From UBA6623 sp965217195 (GTDB lineage Bacteria > Acidobacteriota > Terriglobia > Bryobacterales > UBA6623): DNA of 64,000 bases. The stretch is from the NCBI GenBank assembly GCA_965217195.1, contig CBDCHL010000005.1, positions 868,001 to 932,000 of the forward strand, written 5' to 3'. This document shows positions 52,677-61,649 of the stretch, piece after piece. Numbering within the stretch: the stretch's first letter is position 1; every line of letters starts with the position of its first letter. Below the pieces are notes generated by a model. That model searched no databases and was not told the DNA's origin. It was given only the letters and a program-made list of their open reading frames with translations. Made by a program: the position numbers and the translations under genes.

Positions 52677-53789
52677 ATGTCGTCGTCCGCCGCTTTGCAA
52701 TACGGCATGTTCGTCATGCCGGTTCACGATCCCGCAAAACCGCTCGCCCAGTGCTATGACGAAGACCTCGAGCTGGCATTGCAGTGCGAGGAACTGGGCT
52801 TCCGCGACTTCTGGGTCGGCGAGCACCATTCCTCGACCTACGAGAACATTGTCATGCCCGAGATTTTTCTCGGCAAGGTGCTGGGGCTCACGAAGTCGAT
52901 CCGCATCGGGGCGGCGCCGGTCTGTTTGCAGTATCACCACCCTGCCCACGTCGCCGGCCGACTCGCTTTTCTCGACCACCTCTCCCACGGGCGGCTGAAC
53001 GTCTGCTTCGGTCCCGGCGCGGTGCCGACGGACATGGAGCTCTATGGCGTGGATCCCAAGGAAACCGGGGCGAGGGTCACGGAAGCGATCGACATGATCC
53101 TGGCAATCTGGTCCGGCGAGCCGCCTTATGAGATCGACGGCCGGTTCTGGAAGATCAGACTCATTGACGCCGTGGATGCGGAGCTCGGCATAGGTGCCCT
53201 TCACAAACCCCTGCAACGCCCCACGCCGCCGATTTTCGTCCCCAGTATCAGCCGCGGGTCGGCGGGACTCAAGGCCGCGGCGGCGCGGGGTTTCCGCCCC
53301 ATCAGTCACCACATGATTCACGCCGAAGTGCTCGCCGACCAATGGCGGACCTACTCCGAGGGCGCGGCCGAGGCGGGGCGAGCGGCCGACCCCGCGGATT
53401 GGTGCGTCTCCCGCAACATTTTTGTCGCCGACTCCACGGCCGAAGCGCGCAAGCTGGCCCGCGGAAACTCTCTCGGCTCATGCATTCAATACATTCTCGA
53501 CTTGACCGACCGCACCTCCGGCTCCGGCCTAGCGCTGTGGAAACCCGACCCGGAAATGAGCGACCGCGATTGCAACCTCGACTACTTCATGGACCAAATC
53601 GTGATCGCGGGCGACTCCGACGAAGTGGCCAACCAGATCTTGTCGTTGCGCGAGAGCGTTGGACCGTTCGGCACACTCGTGCTTATAGCCCACGATTGGG
53701 ACGACCGCGCTGCGTGGCTGCACAGCCTGGAGCTCTTCAGCAACGAGGTGGTCCCCAAACTAGACCGAGCGATTGGAGACAGAGCATAA
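52677..53789 (+). CDS. LLM-class flavin-dependent oxidoreductase
   Basis: A 370-residue luciferase-like monooxygenase: YGMFVMPVHDPAKPLAQCYDED at the start, EELGFRDFWVGEHHSS with the conserved acidic-His loop, IRIGAAPVCLQYHHPAHVAG, LDHLSHGRLNVCFGPGAVPTD and PPIFVPSISRGSAGLKAAAA. Members use FMN or F420 with O2 to oxidise or cleave carbon compounds. I start at the ATG at 52677, preceded by GGAGGAAAG; an earlier ATG adds ten residues without a binding site. A strong terminator follows it. The C-terminal third (VANQILSLRESVG) is typical of the monooxygenase branch. Confidence 0.88.
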   Translation: MSSSAALQYGMFVMPVHDPAKPLAQCYDEDLELALQCEELGFRDFWVGEHHSSTYENIVMPEIFLGKVLGLTKSIRIGAAPVCLQYHHPAHVAGRLAFLDHLSHGRLNVCFGPGAVPTDMELYGVDPKETGARVTEAIDMILAIWSGEPPYEIDGRFWKIRLIDAVDAELGIGALHKPLQRPTPPIFVPSISRGSAGLKAAAARGFRPISHHMIHAEVLADQWRTYSEGAAEAGRAADPADWCVSRNIFVADSTAEARKLARGNSLGSCIQYILDLTDRTSGSGLALWKPDPEMSDRDCNLDYFMDQIVIAGDSDEVANQILSLRESVGPFGTLVLIAHDWDDRAAWLHSLELFSNEVVPKLDRAIGDRA

Positions 53790-53848
53790 GCCCGATTCGT
53801 CAACCAGCAAATCATACGTCCTCAAACACAAGACAGTAGGCAACAAAA

Positions 53849-53883
53849 GCCCGATTGTGTGCCGACATACGGGCATTTTTTTT
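53849..53883 (+). terminator. rho-independent terminator after the LLM gene
   Basis: GCCCG pairs with CGGGC (53849-53853 and 53870-53874), with an inner TGT/ACA helix across a 2x2 internal loop, followed by a T8 run at 53876-53883. It ends the LLM transcription unit and separates it from the following exported-protein gene. Confidence 0.78.
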
Positions 53884-54000
53884 CGTTTCCGAGCGCCCGG
53901 CTGTAAGGTGCCTTACTGTACCCGGTCACCGTGTCATCTTGGGGGCCTGGGCTGTGCTAGACTCTGCCGAATGCGGCTCTGTGCCGCGCGGAGGTGAAGT

Positions 54001-54549
54001 ATGAAACGCTTGATTTCTTTAGTAGTGATCCTCTCCCTGGGCCTGTTCGTTTATTGCGAGGCACAGGCCGAGCGGAGTGACGAAGAAATGATCGCCACGG
54101 CGGAAAGCGCCGCCCCGGAAGTCATTTCCACCAACGCCGCAATCAAGACCATGGACGGTCGGGTGCTCCGCGAGGGCTCGAACGGCTGGACCTGCTATCC
54201 GGGCAATGCCGTGATTGGTCCGATGTGCAACGAGCCGCAATGGGACACCCTGGTCGATGCGCTGATGAAGAAGGAGACCCCTGAAATCAAGGAATTCAGC
54301 GTCTCCTACATGCTCGCCGGGGAGGGTGACGCTCTCGGGGCCAGCAACATTGATCCTTTCGCCGCCGAGCCGACCGACGACAACGATTGGATTAAGGAAG
54401 GTCCGCACCTGATGATCATCGTGCCGGACGTGGCTGCGTTTGAAGGGCTCTCCACGGACCCGAAAGATCCCGTTTATGTGATGTGGAAGGGGACTCCTTA
54501 CGCGCACATCATGGTGAGGATCGCCACCGAAGACGCAAAAGGCGACTAA
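54001..54549 (+). CDS. exported protein, unknown
   Basis: A 182-residue protein with a signal peptide (residues 1-23, ending AQA) and a soluble domain holding GSNGWTCYPGN, a run GPMCNEPQW (two Cys likely joined), SVSYMLAGEGDALGASN and HLMIIVPD. An excellent GGAGGTGA sits before the ATG. I have seen similar 'hypothetical exported' proteins but cannot name the family. It is probably periplasmic and expressed from its own promoter after the terminator. Confidence 0.65.
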   Translation: MKRLISLVVILSLGLFVYCEAQAERSDEEMIATAESAAPEVISTNAAIKTMDGRVLREGSNGWTCYPGNAVIGPMCNEPQWDTLVDALMKKETPEIKEFSVSYMLAGEGDALGASNIDPFAAEPTDDNDWIKEGPHLMIIVPDVAAFEGLSTDPKDPVYVMWKGTPYAHIMVRIATEDAKGD

Positions 54550-54820
54550 AGTCGACTTGCGCTCGTGACCAGGCGGCGCCGCCCAGCGGAGGAGTGCGAT
54601 CCGGAGCGACGACGCCCTCCACCTGATCGCAACCCGTCCGCCTCGGCATGATCCGCGGCCTACAGTCCGGCGCTGCCCGCGATCCTAAGGGAACGCGCCG
54701 CTGCTCCGCGACGTAAACTAAGTCATGGCGTACTAGCCGGTGCGCGGGCTGCGCACGGCGGACCTAGCGCCAAGCCAAGTGCTCCGGCGTTTGAAGCCGT
54801 GATCCGGAGAGGGGCGAACC

Positions 54821-55804
54821 GTGAACCCGATCCTCTGTACTTTCAGCCGGCGTGGCCGGCCGCGACGCTTCCCTGGCGCTGTCGGTTCCACGATATCGCT
54901 TGGCCTCGTGGTTTTGGGCTGGGTCGCCGCGACTTCCGCGCAAACACCCCGCCGCCTCTGGAACACCGAATTGGTCGAAGCGAAAACGGGCGGCGGCTCC
55001 GACCCCACAGCCCCCGCGACCGGGCGTCAGAAGCCTTCGAGCCCCCCGGCGAGACCCGCGAAACCGGCCTTGGCTCCCCAGTACACGTCGGCTTCCGCCG
55101 CGGCCAAATCGCTCGCTGAAAACGACGCCATCGTCGGTATTACCGTATGGCGAATGCGGGCCGCCGCCGAGGAAGATCCCGCAACGTTGACGGTAGGCCG
55201 TGAAGGCGGCGGCTTGCTGAAAGTCACTCCCGAGCGCGTCGAGACCGACACGCTTCTGCGCGAGGGCGATCGCGTACGGCTAACGATCGAAGCCCCCCGC
55301 AAAGGCTACCTCTATGTGATCGACCGCGAGCAGTACGCGGACGGCACGAGGAGCGCGCCGTATCTGATCTTCCCGGCGCTGCGAATAGGCGGCGGCGAGA
55401 ATCAAGTCAAGGCGGGCAATCTGATCGAAATCCCCCATCAATCCGATCGGCCGCCCTACTTCACGTTGCGTCGTCGCAAACCCAACCAGACGGCCGAGTT
55501 GATTTCCGTGATCGTTTCTCGCGACCCGTTGCCGGGCGTCCCGATCGGACCGGAGGCTTCCCGCAATGCCCTCAAACTCTCCGAGAAGCAGGTTGACGAT
55601 TGGGAGCGAGACTACGCGCGGAAACCCGAGATCTTCGAACTCGCCGGAGGCGCGGGTCGTGCTTGGACGCGGGCCGAACAACAAGCCGGCACGGGCACGC
55701 GGCTGCTGGTCCAAGAAGACGCTCTGCCCCAGACGCTGTACCGTGTCCCCGGCCGACCGGGGCAACCGATCATGATCCAAGTGCCGCTTTCGATCGTGGA
55801 TTAG
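54821..55804 (+). CDS. exported DUF4384-like protein
   Basis: A 327-residue protein with a GTG start, a hydrophobic N-terminal segment (residues 23-40, ending TSA), a Pro/Ala-rich linker, and a C-terminal domain with LREGDRVRLTIEAPRKGYLYV, IDREQYADG, YLIFPALR and an IEIPHQSDRPPYFTL stretch. The pattern matches DUF4384-type lipoprotein/pilus-associated domains as found in Acidobacteriota. Its role is unknown. It precedes the ribosomal protein cluster by about 200 bases and is not part of it. Confidence 0.65.
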   Translation: MNPILCTFSRRGRPRRFPGAVGSTISLGLVVLGWVAATSAQTPRRLWNTELVEAKTGGGSDPTAPATGRQKPSSPPARPAKPALAPQYTSASAAAKSLAENDAIVGITVWRMRAAAEEDPATLTVGREGGGLLKVTPERVETDTLLREGDRVRLTIEAPRKGYLYVIDREQYADGTRSAPYLIFPALRIGGGENQVKAGNLIEIPHQSDRPPYFTLRRRKPNQTAELISVIVSRDPLPGVPIGPEASRNALKLSEKQVDDWERDYARKPEIFELAGGAGRAWTRAEQQAGTGTRLLVQEDALPQTLYRVPGRPGQPIMIQVPLSIVD

Positions 55805-56008
55805 AAAGTGCGCGTCAAGCCGTGCCGTCGGCAATAGACACCGTCGGACAACTTCGATAGACTTAAGTCCAACGGTCTTCGTGTGTCACGAAGACGCATG
55901 TTCAGCGTGTGGCTGTGTCGTCCCGGCCGGCCACCGCATCCGACTTAACTTCTCCACTCTTGGGTTTTGTGGGGGTAGGAGCGCGCCGGAAGGTGCGTAT
56001 CGCGAGTG

Positions 56009-56455
56009 ATGACAACGCGGAAGACGACGACGTATGTTCCGAAGGCGTCGGAGCTTGAATCGAACTGGTATTTGCTCGACGCTGACGATCAAGTTCTGGG
56101 CCGGTTGGCGACCCGGGTGGCGGTGCTGCTGATGGGCAAGCACAAGCCCTGCTATACGCCCTTTCTGAAGACAGGCGATCACGTGATCGTGGTCAATGCC
56201 GAAAAGGTGCGCCTGACCGGAAAGAAGGAAGAGCAAAAGATGTATCGGCGCCACTCCGGCTATCCGGGAGGATTGAAATCTGTGAGCGCGCGGCGGCAGC
56301 GAGAGACGTTTCCGACTCGCATGATCGAAAGGGCGGTTGCCGGTATGCTGCCGAAAAACAAACTGGGGAAACAATTGAGTACGAGGCTGAAGGTCTATGC
56401 CGGTGGCGCGCACCCGCATCAAGCCCAGCAGCCGGAGACGATCGAGAATTCCTAG
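56009..56455 (+). CDS. rplM: 50S ribosomal protein L13
   Basis: A 148-residue L13: WYLLDADDQVLGRLATRVAVLLMGKHKP, the central VVVNAEKVRLTGKK, YRRHSGYPGGLKS, and the C-terminal RAVAGMLPKNKLG and LKVYAGGAHPHQAQQPE. The start ATG at 56009 follows a GTG one codon earlier; either can serve. L13 is one of the first proteins to join the large subunit. It heads the L13-S9 pair, 43 bases before rpsI, an order conserved in bacteria. Confidence 0.97.
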   Translation: MTTRKTTTYVPKASELESNWYLLDADDQVLGRLATRVAVLLMGKHKPCYTPFLKTGDHVIVVNAEKVRLTGKKEEQKMYRRHSGYPGGLKSVSARRQRETFPTRMIERAVAGMLPKNKLGKQLSTRLKVYAGGAHPHQAQQPETIENS

Positions 56456-56498
56456 CGCGACGCAACGGTCGAGTCGGCGAACGAGGAAAGAAACGAAA

Positions 56499-56912
56499 AT
56501 GGCCGAGCACCGAAGTCCAAACGGACAGGTTCAGTACTTGGGAACAGGGCGACGCAAGTGCGCCGTCGCGCGAGTTTTTCTCCGCCTCGGCGAAGGGAAG
56601 ATCACGATCAACGGCCGCTCCGCGGAAGATTACTTCTCCACCCCGGGGCAACGGCTGCGCATTCTGCAGCCGCTGCAGGCGACCGAAACCAGCGGTAAAT
56701 TCGATCTGCTGATTCTCGCTCACGGCGGCGGAATGAACGGGCAAGCGGACGCGATTCGAATGGGGGTCGCACGGGCCTTGCAGGAATTCAACATGGAGCT
56801 GCGTCAGACTCTCAAGAAGCAGGGCTTTCTGAGACGCGACCCTCGCAAGCACGAGCGCAAGAAGTATGGGCGTCCGGGCGCGCGGAAGCGTTTCCAATAC
56901 TCGAAGCGGTAA
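56499..56912 (+). CDS. rpsI: 30S ribosomal protein S9
   Basis: A 137-residue S9 with QYLGTGRRKCAVARVFLR at the start, FSTPGQRLRILQPLQATE, AHGGGMNGQADAIRMGVARAL, and the basic tail ending FQYSKR, whose Lys-Arg end reaches the P-site tRNA. The ATG at 56499 has an upstream GAGGAAAG; a longer frame upstream overlaps L13 and is not real. It follows rplM as usual. Confidence 0.97.
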   Translation: MAEHRSPNGQVQYLGTGRRKCAVARVFLRLGEGKITINGRSAEDYFSTPGQRLRILQPLQATETSGKFDLLILAHGGGMNGQADAIRMGVARALQEFNMELRQTLKKQGFLRRDPRKHERKKYGRPGARKRFQYSKR

Positions 56913-57015
56913 TGGAGGTAACCCCCGGCTGTGCTATCGGCGCCAGGCGCCGGATTAGGTCGGAAGCCCGCGAACCCAACTTTCGCTTGGGCGGGTTCAG
57001 GGCGAAGGAGGATAC
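56913..57015 (+). promoter_or_regulatory. rpsI-rpsB intergenic region with two hairpins
   Basis: The 103-base spacer has CGGCGC-CAG-GCGCCG and a second stem of GAACCCAA with TTGGGCGGGTTC separated by CTTTCGC. Either could terminate the L13-S9 transcript or form an rpsB leader; no T-run follows. The Shine-Dalgarno AAGGAGG just before the TTG of rpsB is clear. Confidence 0.4.
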
Positions 57016-57882
57016 TTGTCTGAAATCACGATGAAGGAGTTGCTCGAATCAGGCGTTCATTTCGGGCACCAGACCAGGCGCTGGAATCCGAAGATGAAGC
57101 CATACATCTTCGGCGAACGCAACGGAATCCACATCATCGATTTGCAAAAGACTCTTAAGGCGTTTAAGGAGGCGACGCAGTTCGTGACCGATTCCGCGAC
57201 CGAGGGCAAGACGATTCTCTTCGTCGGCACTAAGCGCCAGGCGCAGGAAGCCGTCGCGATCGAGGCGGAACGTTGCGGCCAGTACTTCATCAACAATCGC
57301 TGGCTGGGCGGTCTGCTGACCAACTGGGCAACGGTTCAAAATTCGATCAAGCGCCTCAAGGAACTCGAAACTCTGGCCGAGGAAGAAGGCTACGAGGGCC
57401 GCTCGAAGAAGGAAGTTTCGCGGCTCGAGCGCGAGCGCAAACACCTGCACCAGAACCTGCGGGGCATCAAAGAGATGCCCGCCGTCCCTGACATCTTATT
57501 TGTGATCGATGCCGGGAAAGAAGATATCGCGGTGCACGAAGCGCGCAAGCTGAATATCTCGATCGTAGCGGTGGTCGACACCAACAGCGATCCCACGCCA
57601 GTCGACTACGTGATCCCCGGCAACGACGACGCTTTGCGGGCGATTCGGCTGTTTTCGGCGAAAATCGCCGACGCCGCTCTCGCGGGCGCCAATCTTGCCG
57701 CCGAAGCCGCTATAGCGGAAGGTGCCGACGACGCTTTGCCGGAAGACGGCGCGAGTGTCGAGGTCTTTGAGGAACCGCTGCCGGAGCCGGTTGTCATCGA
57801 GAGCGTCCCGGCGCCGGAAAGCGGTGACGGGACCATCAAAGTTCAGTCCGGCACGACGGGCCTTGAACCGAAGCAACCGTAG
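57016..57882 (+). CDS. rpsB: 30S ribosomal protein S2
   Basis: A 288-residue S2: MKELLESGVHFGHQTRRWNPKM, FGERNGIHIIDLQKT, GKTILFVGTKRQAQEAV, NNRWLGGLLTNW, and the domain end with AVVDTNSDPTPVDYVIPGNDDALRAI. An acidic extension of about 55 residues (EGADDALPEDGASV) follows the core, longer than in many bacteria. It starts with TTG at 57016 after a strong AAGGAGG. It is followed by tsf in the conserved S2-Ts order. Confidence 0.97.
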   Translation: MSEITMKELLESGVHFGHQTRRWNPKMKPYIFGERNGIHIIDLQKTLKAFKEATQFVTDSATEGKTILFVGTKRQAQEAVAIEAERCGQYFINNRWLGGLLTNWATVQNSIKRLKELETLAEEEGYEGRSKKEVSRLERERKHLHQNLRGIKEMPAVPDILFVIDAGKEDIAVHEARKLNISIVAVVDTNSDPTPVDYVIPGNDDALRAIRLFSAKIADAALAGANLAAEAAIAEGADDALPEDGASVEVFEEPLPEPVVIESVPAPESGDGTIKVQSGTTGLEPKQP

Positions 57883-57956
57883 CGAAATCTCGACCGGGGC
57901 CCTTGCGTGTCCCGGCGCTGTTGCCCTCTCGATTTCGAAAGTTAGGTGGGTAGACG

Positions 57957-58562
57957 ATGGCGGACATTACCGCGCAAATGGTCAAGGAGCTGCGTGAACG
58001 CAGCGGCGTCGGGATCATGGAGTGCAAACGAGCGCTTACCGAATCCGGCGGCGATATCGGTGAGGCGGAAGTGATTCTGCGCAAGCGCGGAATCGACGTC
58101 GCGCAAAAGAAGGCGTCCCGCGCGGCGAACGAAGGCGGCGTCGGCTCGTACATTCACGCCGGCAGCAAGCTCGGCGTCTTGGTCGAGGTCAACTGTGAAA
58201 CCGACTTCGTAGCCCGCACCGATGACTTCCGGCAGTTGGTGCACGACGTCGCGATGCACGTAGCAGCGGCCGACCCTCGGTTTATCAGTAAGGACGAAGT
58301 GACCGCGGAGGCCGTCGAACAGGAAAAGGAGATTCAACGCGAGCGGGCCTTGGCCGAAGGGAAACCCGAAAAGATTGTCGATAAGATCGTCGAGGGCCGC
58401 ATGGGCAAATTCTATGAGGAAGTCTGCTTGCTCGAGCAGCCTTTCGTCAAGGACAACTCGACGACGGTCGGCGAGATGATCACCGCGCAAATCGCCAAGA
58501 TGGGCGAAAATATCACCGTTAGCCGCATCGCCCGCTTCAAAGTAGGCGAAGCGAGTTCTTGA
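57957..58562 (+). CDS. tsf: elongation factor Ts
   Basis: A 201-residue EF-Ts of the short type, which lacks the second half of the core domain found in E. coli (about 280). The N-terminal UBA-like part reads VKELRERSGVGIMECKRALTESGGD; VEVNCETDFVARTDDF follows and the C-terminal MGENITVSRIARFKVG ends it. EF-Ts releases GDP from EF-Tu. It lies 74 bases after rpsB and 38 before pyrH, in the usual order. Confidence 0.96.
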   Translation: MADITAQMVKELRERSGVGIMECKRALTESGGDIGEAEVILRKRGIDVAQKKASRAANEGGVGSYIHAGSKLGVLVEVNCETDFVARTDDFRQLVHDVAMHVAAADPRFISKDEVTAEAVEQEKEIQRERALAEGKPEKIVDKIVEGRMGKFYEEVCLLEQPFVKDNSTTVGEMITAQIAKMGENITVSRIARFKVGEASS

Positions 58563-58600
58563 TTCGGCACTTTCGCCGATCGGGCCGCGCGCCATCCGTC

Positions 58601-59314
58601 ATGAAGTACCGCCGCATCCTTTTCAAGCTCAGCGGCGAAGCGCTTGCCGGCGAGGCCGGGTTCGGTATTGACCGCGCGCGAATTTCCGAAATTGCCTCCG
58701 AAGTCGCCGAACTCGCTCAACTCGGCGTTCAAATCGGGCTTGTCGTTGGAGGCGGAAACTTCTTCCGCGGCATCTCGGCCTCCGATAGCGGTTTGCGGCG
58801 CATTTCCGTCGATTACATGGGAATGCTCGCAACGGCAATCAACGCGGTCGCATTGCGTGACCACATCACCGCTTCGGGCGTCTCGGCAAACGTCCTGAGC
58901 GCGATTGAGATGCCGCCCATCGCCGAACCTTTCTCGCCGGAGCGGGCCATCTCTTTACTCGACGCCGGACACGTTGTCGTCTTTGCGGCCGGCACCGGCA
59001 GCCCCTACTTTTCGACCGACACCGCGGCGGCGCTGCGGGCCGTCGAAATCGAGGCCGATCTCGTCGCCAAGGCTACTAAGGTTGACGGCGTCTACGACAA
59101 GGACCCGATTCGTTTCCCCGACGCCCAAAGATATGCGAAGATTTCCTATGCGGAAGTTCTCGCGGCGGAGTTGGCGGTGATGGACCAGTCGGCGGTGGCG
59201 ATGTGTCGAGAGAATCACCTGCCGTTGGTGGTTTTCAACCTTAACGTTCGCGGCAATATCAAGAAGGTTGCCGCGGGCGAGGATGTCGGGACCTTGGTTC
59301 ACGCGGCGGAATAA
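58601..59314 (+). CDS. pyrH: UMP kinase
   Basis: A 237-residue UMP kinase: YRRILFKLSGEALAGEAGFGID at the start, the GLVVGGGNFFRG loop, MLATAINAVALRDH, VVVFAAGTGSPYFSTDTAAALRA and KATKVDGVYDKDP. It phosphorylates UMP to UDP in pyrimidine synthesis. I start at the ATG 58601; 14 more codons upstream in frame have no likeness. It belongs to the tsf-pyrH-frr run. Confidence 0.97.
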   Translation: MKYRRILFKLSGEALAGEAGFGIDRARISEIASEVAELAQLGVQIGLVVGGGNFFRGISASDSGLRRISVDYMGMLATAINAVALRDHITASGVSANVLSAIEMPPIAEPFSPERAISLLDAGHVVVFAAGTGSPYFSTDTAAALRAVEIEADLVAKATKVDGVYDKDPIRFPDAQRYAKISYAEVLAAELAVMDQSAVAMCRENHLPLVVFNLNVRGNIKKVAAGEDVGTLVHAAE

Positions 59315-59384
59315 GCACTCCGCCTTCGATCCCGTCACCTCTTTTTGTGGTCGAACTTCCGTCGGTCCAGGATAGGAAACGATC

Positions 59385-59966
59385 ATGTCCCACATTCAAG
59401 GTGAAACGGTCGCGGAAGTCGAAACTCAGGTCGCTTCCCGCATGAAAAAGACACTGGGAGACTTGCACCGCGAGATGGCCACCATCCGTACCGGCAAGGC
59501 TTCGCCAACCATTCTCGACGGCGTGCGAGTGAATTATTACGGCACGCCGACGCCGCTGAATCAGCTTGCCAACATGTCGGCTCCCGAGCCTTCGCTGATC
59601 CTTGTGCAGCCCTGGGATGTGTCACAGATCGGGGAGATCGAGAAGGCCATCATGTCATCGAATCTGGGGCTCAACCCTTCAAACGACGGTAAGGTAATCC
59701 GCATCGCAATCCCCCCACTGACGGAGGAACGCCGCAAAGAACTCGTCAAGCACCTACACCAGGTCGTGGAGCATCACCGCGTCGCCGCCCGAGCCGTCCG
59801 CCACGAAGCCAACGACGCCGTCAAGCGTCTCGAAAAAGACAAGAAGATCTCCGAAGACGATCAACGCCGCGCCCAGGGAGCAATTCAGAAAAAGACCGAC
59901 GAGGTCATCGCCGATCTCGACAAGGCCGGCGGAGCCAAAGAAAAAGAGATCATGGAGATCGGCTAG
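59385..59966 (+). CDS. frr: ribosome recycling factor
   Basis: A 193-residue RRF: MKKTLGDLHREMATIRTGKASP, the domain II part VNYYGTPTPLNQLANMSAPEP and LILVQPWDVS, GLNPSNDGKVIRIAIPPLTEERRKELVKH, and a helical end (KKISEDDQRRAQGAIQKKTD). It splits terminated ribosomes with EF-G. It ends 10 bases from the convergent tsaC-like gene. Confidence 0.97.
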   Translation: MSHIQGETVAEVETQVASRMKKTLGDLHREMATIRTGKASPTILDGVRVNYYGTPTPLNQLANMSAPEPSLILVQPWDVSQIGEIEKAIMSSNLGLNPSNDGKVIRIAIPPLTEERRKELVKHLHQVVEHHRVAARAVRHEANDAVKRLEKDKKISEDDQRRAQGAIQKKTDEVIADLDKAGGAKEKEIMEIG

Positions 59967-59976
59967 CGATCCGTCG

Positions 59977-60612
59977 CTACCCCAGCAGACACTCCTCGAT
60001 CGCTTCTTGTGGAATCGCCGCTTCCCGGATCAGCTTCCATTGTGGGTCGGTGATGTCCACGGTGGTCGCGCCGCGGCCGTCGAGCGAACCACCGTCGAGA
60101 ACAAGGTCGACGCGGCCGTCCATAGTACCGAAGACTTCGATACCGCTGCGACAGGTCGGCTGACCCGACCGATTGGCGCTTGTCGCAATCACCGGCGCGC
60201 CCAATAACTCCGTCAACTGATTGGGGACCGGGGCCTCGCTTTGCCGTACCGCCAGCCTACCTGTGTTGCCGGTTACTTTAAGCGGTAGTTTTGAAGAGGC
60301 CGGAACGATGATTGTCAACGGACCCGGCCAAAACCGTCGAGCCAACAAGTAAAACCGCGCCGAGAGGTGAACCGCATAGTCCTCGGCCATCAAAAGCGAG
60401 TTCACGAAGATCGGCAGAGAGCGATTCAGCTCCCGCCCCTTGGCACGAAAAACCGCCGTAACCGCCTTTAAGCTGAAGGGGTCGGCGACGAGAACATAGA
60501 GCGTATCTGTCGGGATCGCTACGACCTTCGCCTCGCGGATGGCCCCCGCGGCCTTCGCAATGGCATCAGGGTCGGGTGCGTCCCCGTCGATTTCGACAAG
60601 TTCGGTCCGCAA
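59977..60612 (-). CDS. TsaC/YrdC/Sua5-family threonylcarbamoyl-AMP synthase
   Basis: A 211-residue YrdC-domain protein: a TTG start at 60612, AIREAKVVAIPTDTLYVLVAD with the substrate-binding segment, ELNRSLPIFVNSLLM, RFWPGPLTIIVPAS, GRLAVRQSEAP, and GAPVIATSANRSGQPTCRS. It makes threonylcarbamoyl-AMP for t6A37 of tRNAs. The second Cys/Sua5 domain is absent, as in TsaC. The common KRP motif is replaced by ELNRSLP. Confidence 0.88.
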   Translation of the reverse strand: MRTELVEIDGDAPDPDAIAKAAGAIREAKVVAIPTDTLYVLVADPFSLKAVTAVFRAKGRELNRSLPIFVNSLLMAEDYAVHLSARFYLLARRFWPGPLTIIVPASSKLPLKVTGNTGRLAVRQSEAPVPNQLTELLGAPVIATSANRSGQPTCRSGIEVFGTMDGRVDLVLDGGSLDGRGATTVDITDPQWKLIREAAIPQEAIEECLLG

Positions 60613-60814
60613 AGTAACTCTCGTTCTCTAGCCTAACCTAACATGGGTTTCGCACGACATCAGCCGGCCGCCCTCCCCCGGCTTGGTCACCAGGACTATA
60701 TCGACGCTTTTGATGTCGATCCGCGAGTTTGGCCTCAATCGAGAATAATAGAGGTCGCGAGACAAGTACATTGGCTGCCCCGCACGCCACGAACAAATGA
60801 AAAGGAATCAGGCC

Positions 60815-61279
60815 ATGGATCTTACCGTTCGGCGAAGCAAGCCTTCGGACTTGCCGACAATTGTCGACTTTAACGCGGCAATGGCTCTGGAAACCGAGGG
60901 CCTGGAGTTGGACCGTGCCGTCCTGCGGAAAGGCGTCAGCGCCGTAATCGAAGAGCCGTCACGAGGGTTCTACGTATTGGCGGAGAGCGACGGACGCGTC
61001 GTCGGCCAGACAATGATCACTTTCGAGTGGAGCGACTGGCGCAACGGACCGTTTTGGTGGATTCAGAGCGTCTACGTTGCCCCATCGTACCGCCGACGGG
61101 GAGTGTACAGCGCGCTTTACCGCCATGTCCTCGAACGAGCCCGCCAGTCGGGGGAAGTCCGGGGTATTCGCCTTTATGTAGAGCGTGAAAACATGGTTGC
61201 GCAAGAGGTCTATTTTCGGCTCGGCATGAAGAAGGCAGCCTACGAGATGTATGAAATCGATTTCGTCGTAGCGCGCTGA
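60815..61279 (+). CDS. GNAT-family acetyltransferase
   Basis: A 154-residue GNAT enzyme: MDLTVRRSKPSDLPTIVDFNAAM at the start, RGFYVLAESDGRVVGQTMIT strand pair, and the acetyl-CoA-binding SVYVAPSYRRRGVYSALYRHVLERA with the Q/RxxGxG/A pattern, then IRLYVERENMVAQEVYFRLGM. I chose the ATG at 60815 because of the AAGGAAT seven bases upstream; an earlier ATG adds six residues. The acceptor is unknown. The gene is between the tsaC-like gene and the sensor gene. Confidence 0.88.
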   Translation: MDLTVRRSKPSDLPTIVDFNAAMALETEGLELDRAVLRKGVSAVIEEPSRGFYVLAESDGRVVGQTMITFEWSDWRNGPFWWIQSVYVAPSYRRRGVYSALYRHVLERARQSGEVRGIRLYVERENMVAQEVYFRLGMKKAAYEMYEIDFVVAR

Positions 61280-61649
61280 GACCGGCCGCCGCTCTCCTAC
61301 TAGTACGTCTGGTTCCCTATCGAGAGGAACCCCTTAACGCGAAACTCAGGCAAAATCCCTATCACAAATCCCCCCCCTAAAGTTGTATTCTTGCCGGGAC
61401 GACCGTGAGTGGATCGTTCCGGTACAACGCGGTAATCGCCGCTGTCCATTGTCGCTGTTGAATGCCCCCTGCCGGTAGATCGCGCCCGCCGAGCGGGCGT
61501 GGGGCCGAAGGAGACGCGTCCGCGACGTCCTGTTCCTGAGTGACGGGTCGGCCGTGGAGCCTGCCGGTCCGAACGACGGGTCGCTGCCGCCGCGTGCGCC
61601 CGCGCACCGGCCGGCCGGCTTGTCCCGAGGCCCTCGTCGGTGAAGGGGA
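61280..61649. other. spacer before the sensor gene
   Basis: 370 bases with no convincing gene or terminator. It should carry the sensor gene promoter; a C7 run at 61367-61377 is the only odd stretch. Confidence 0.4.
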
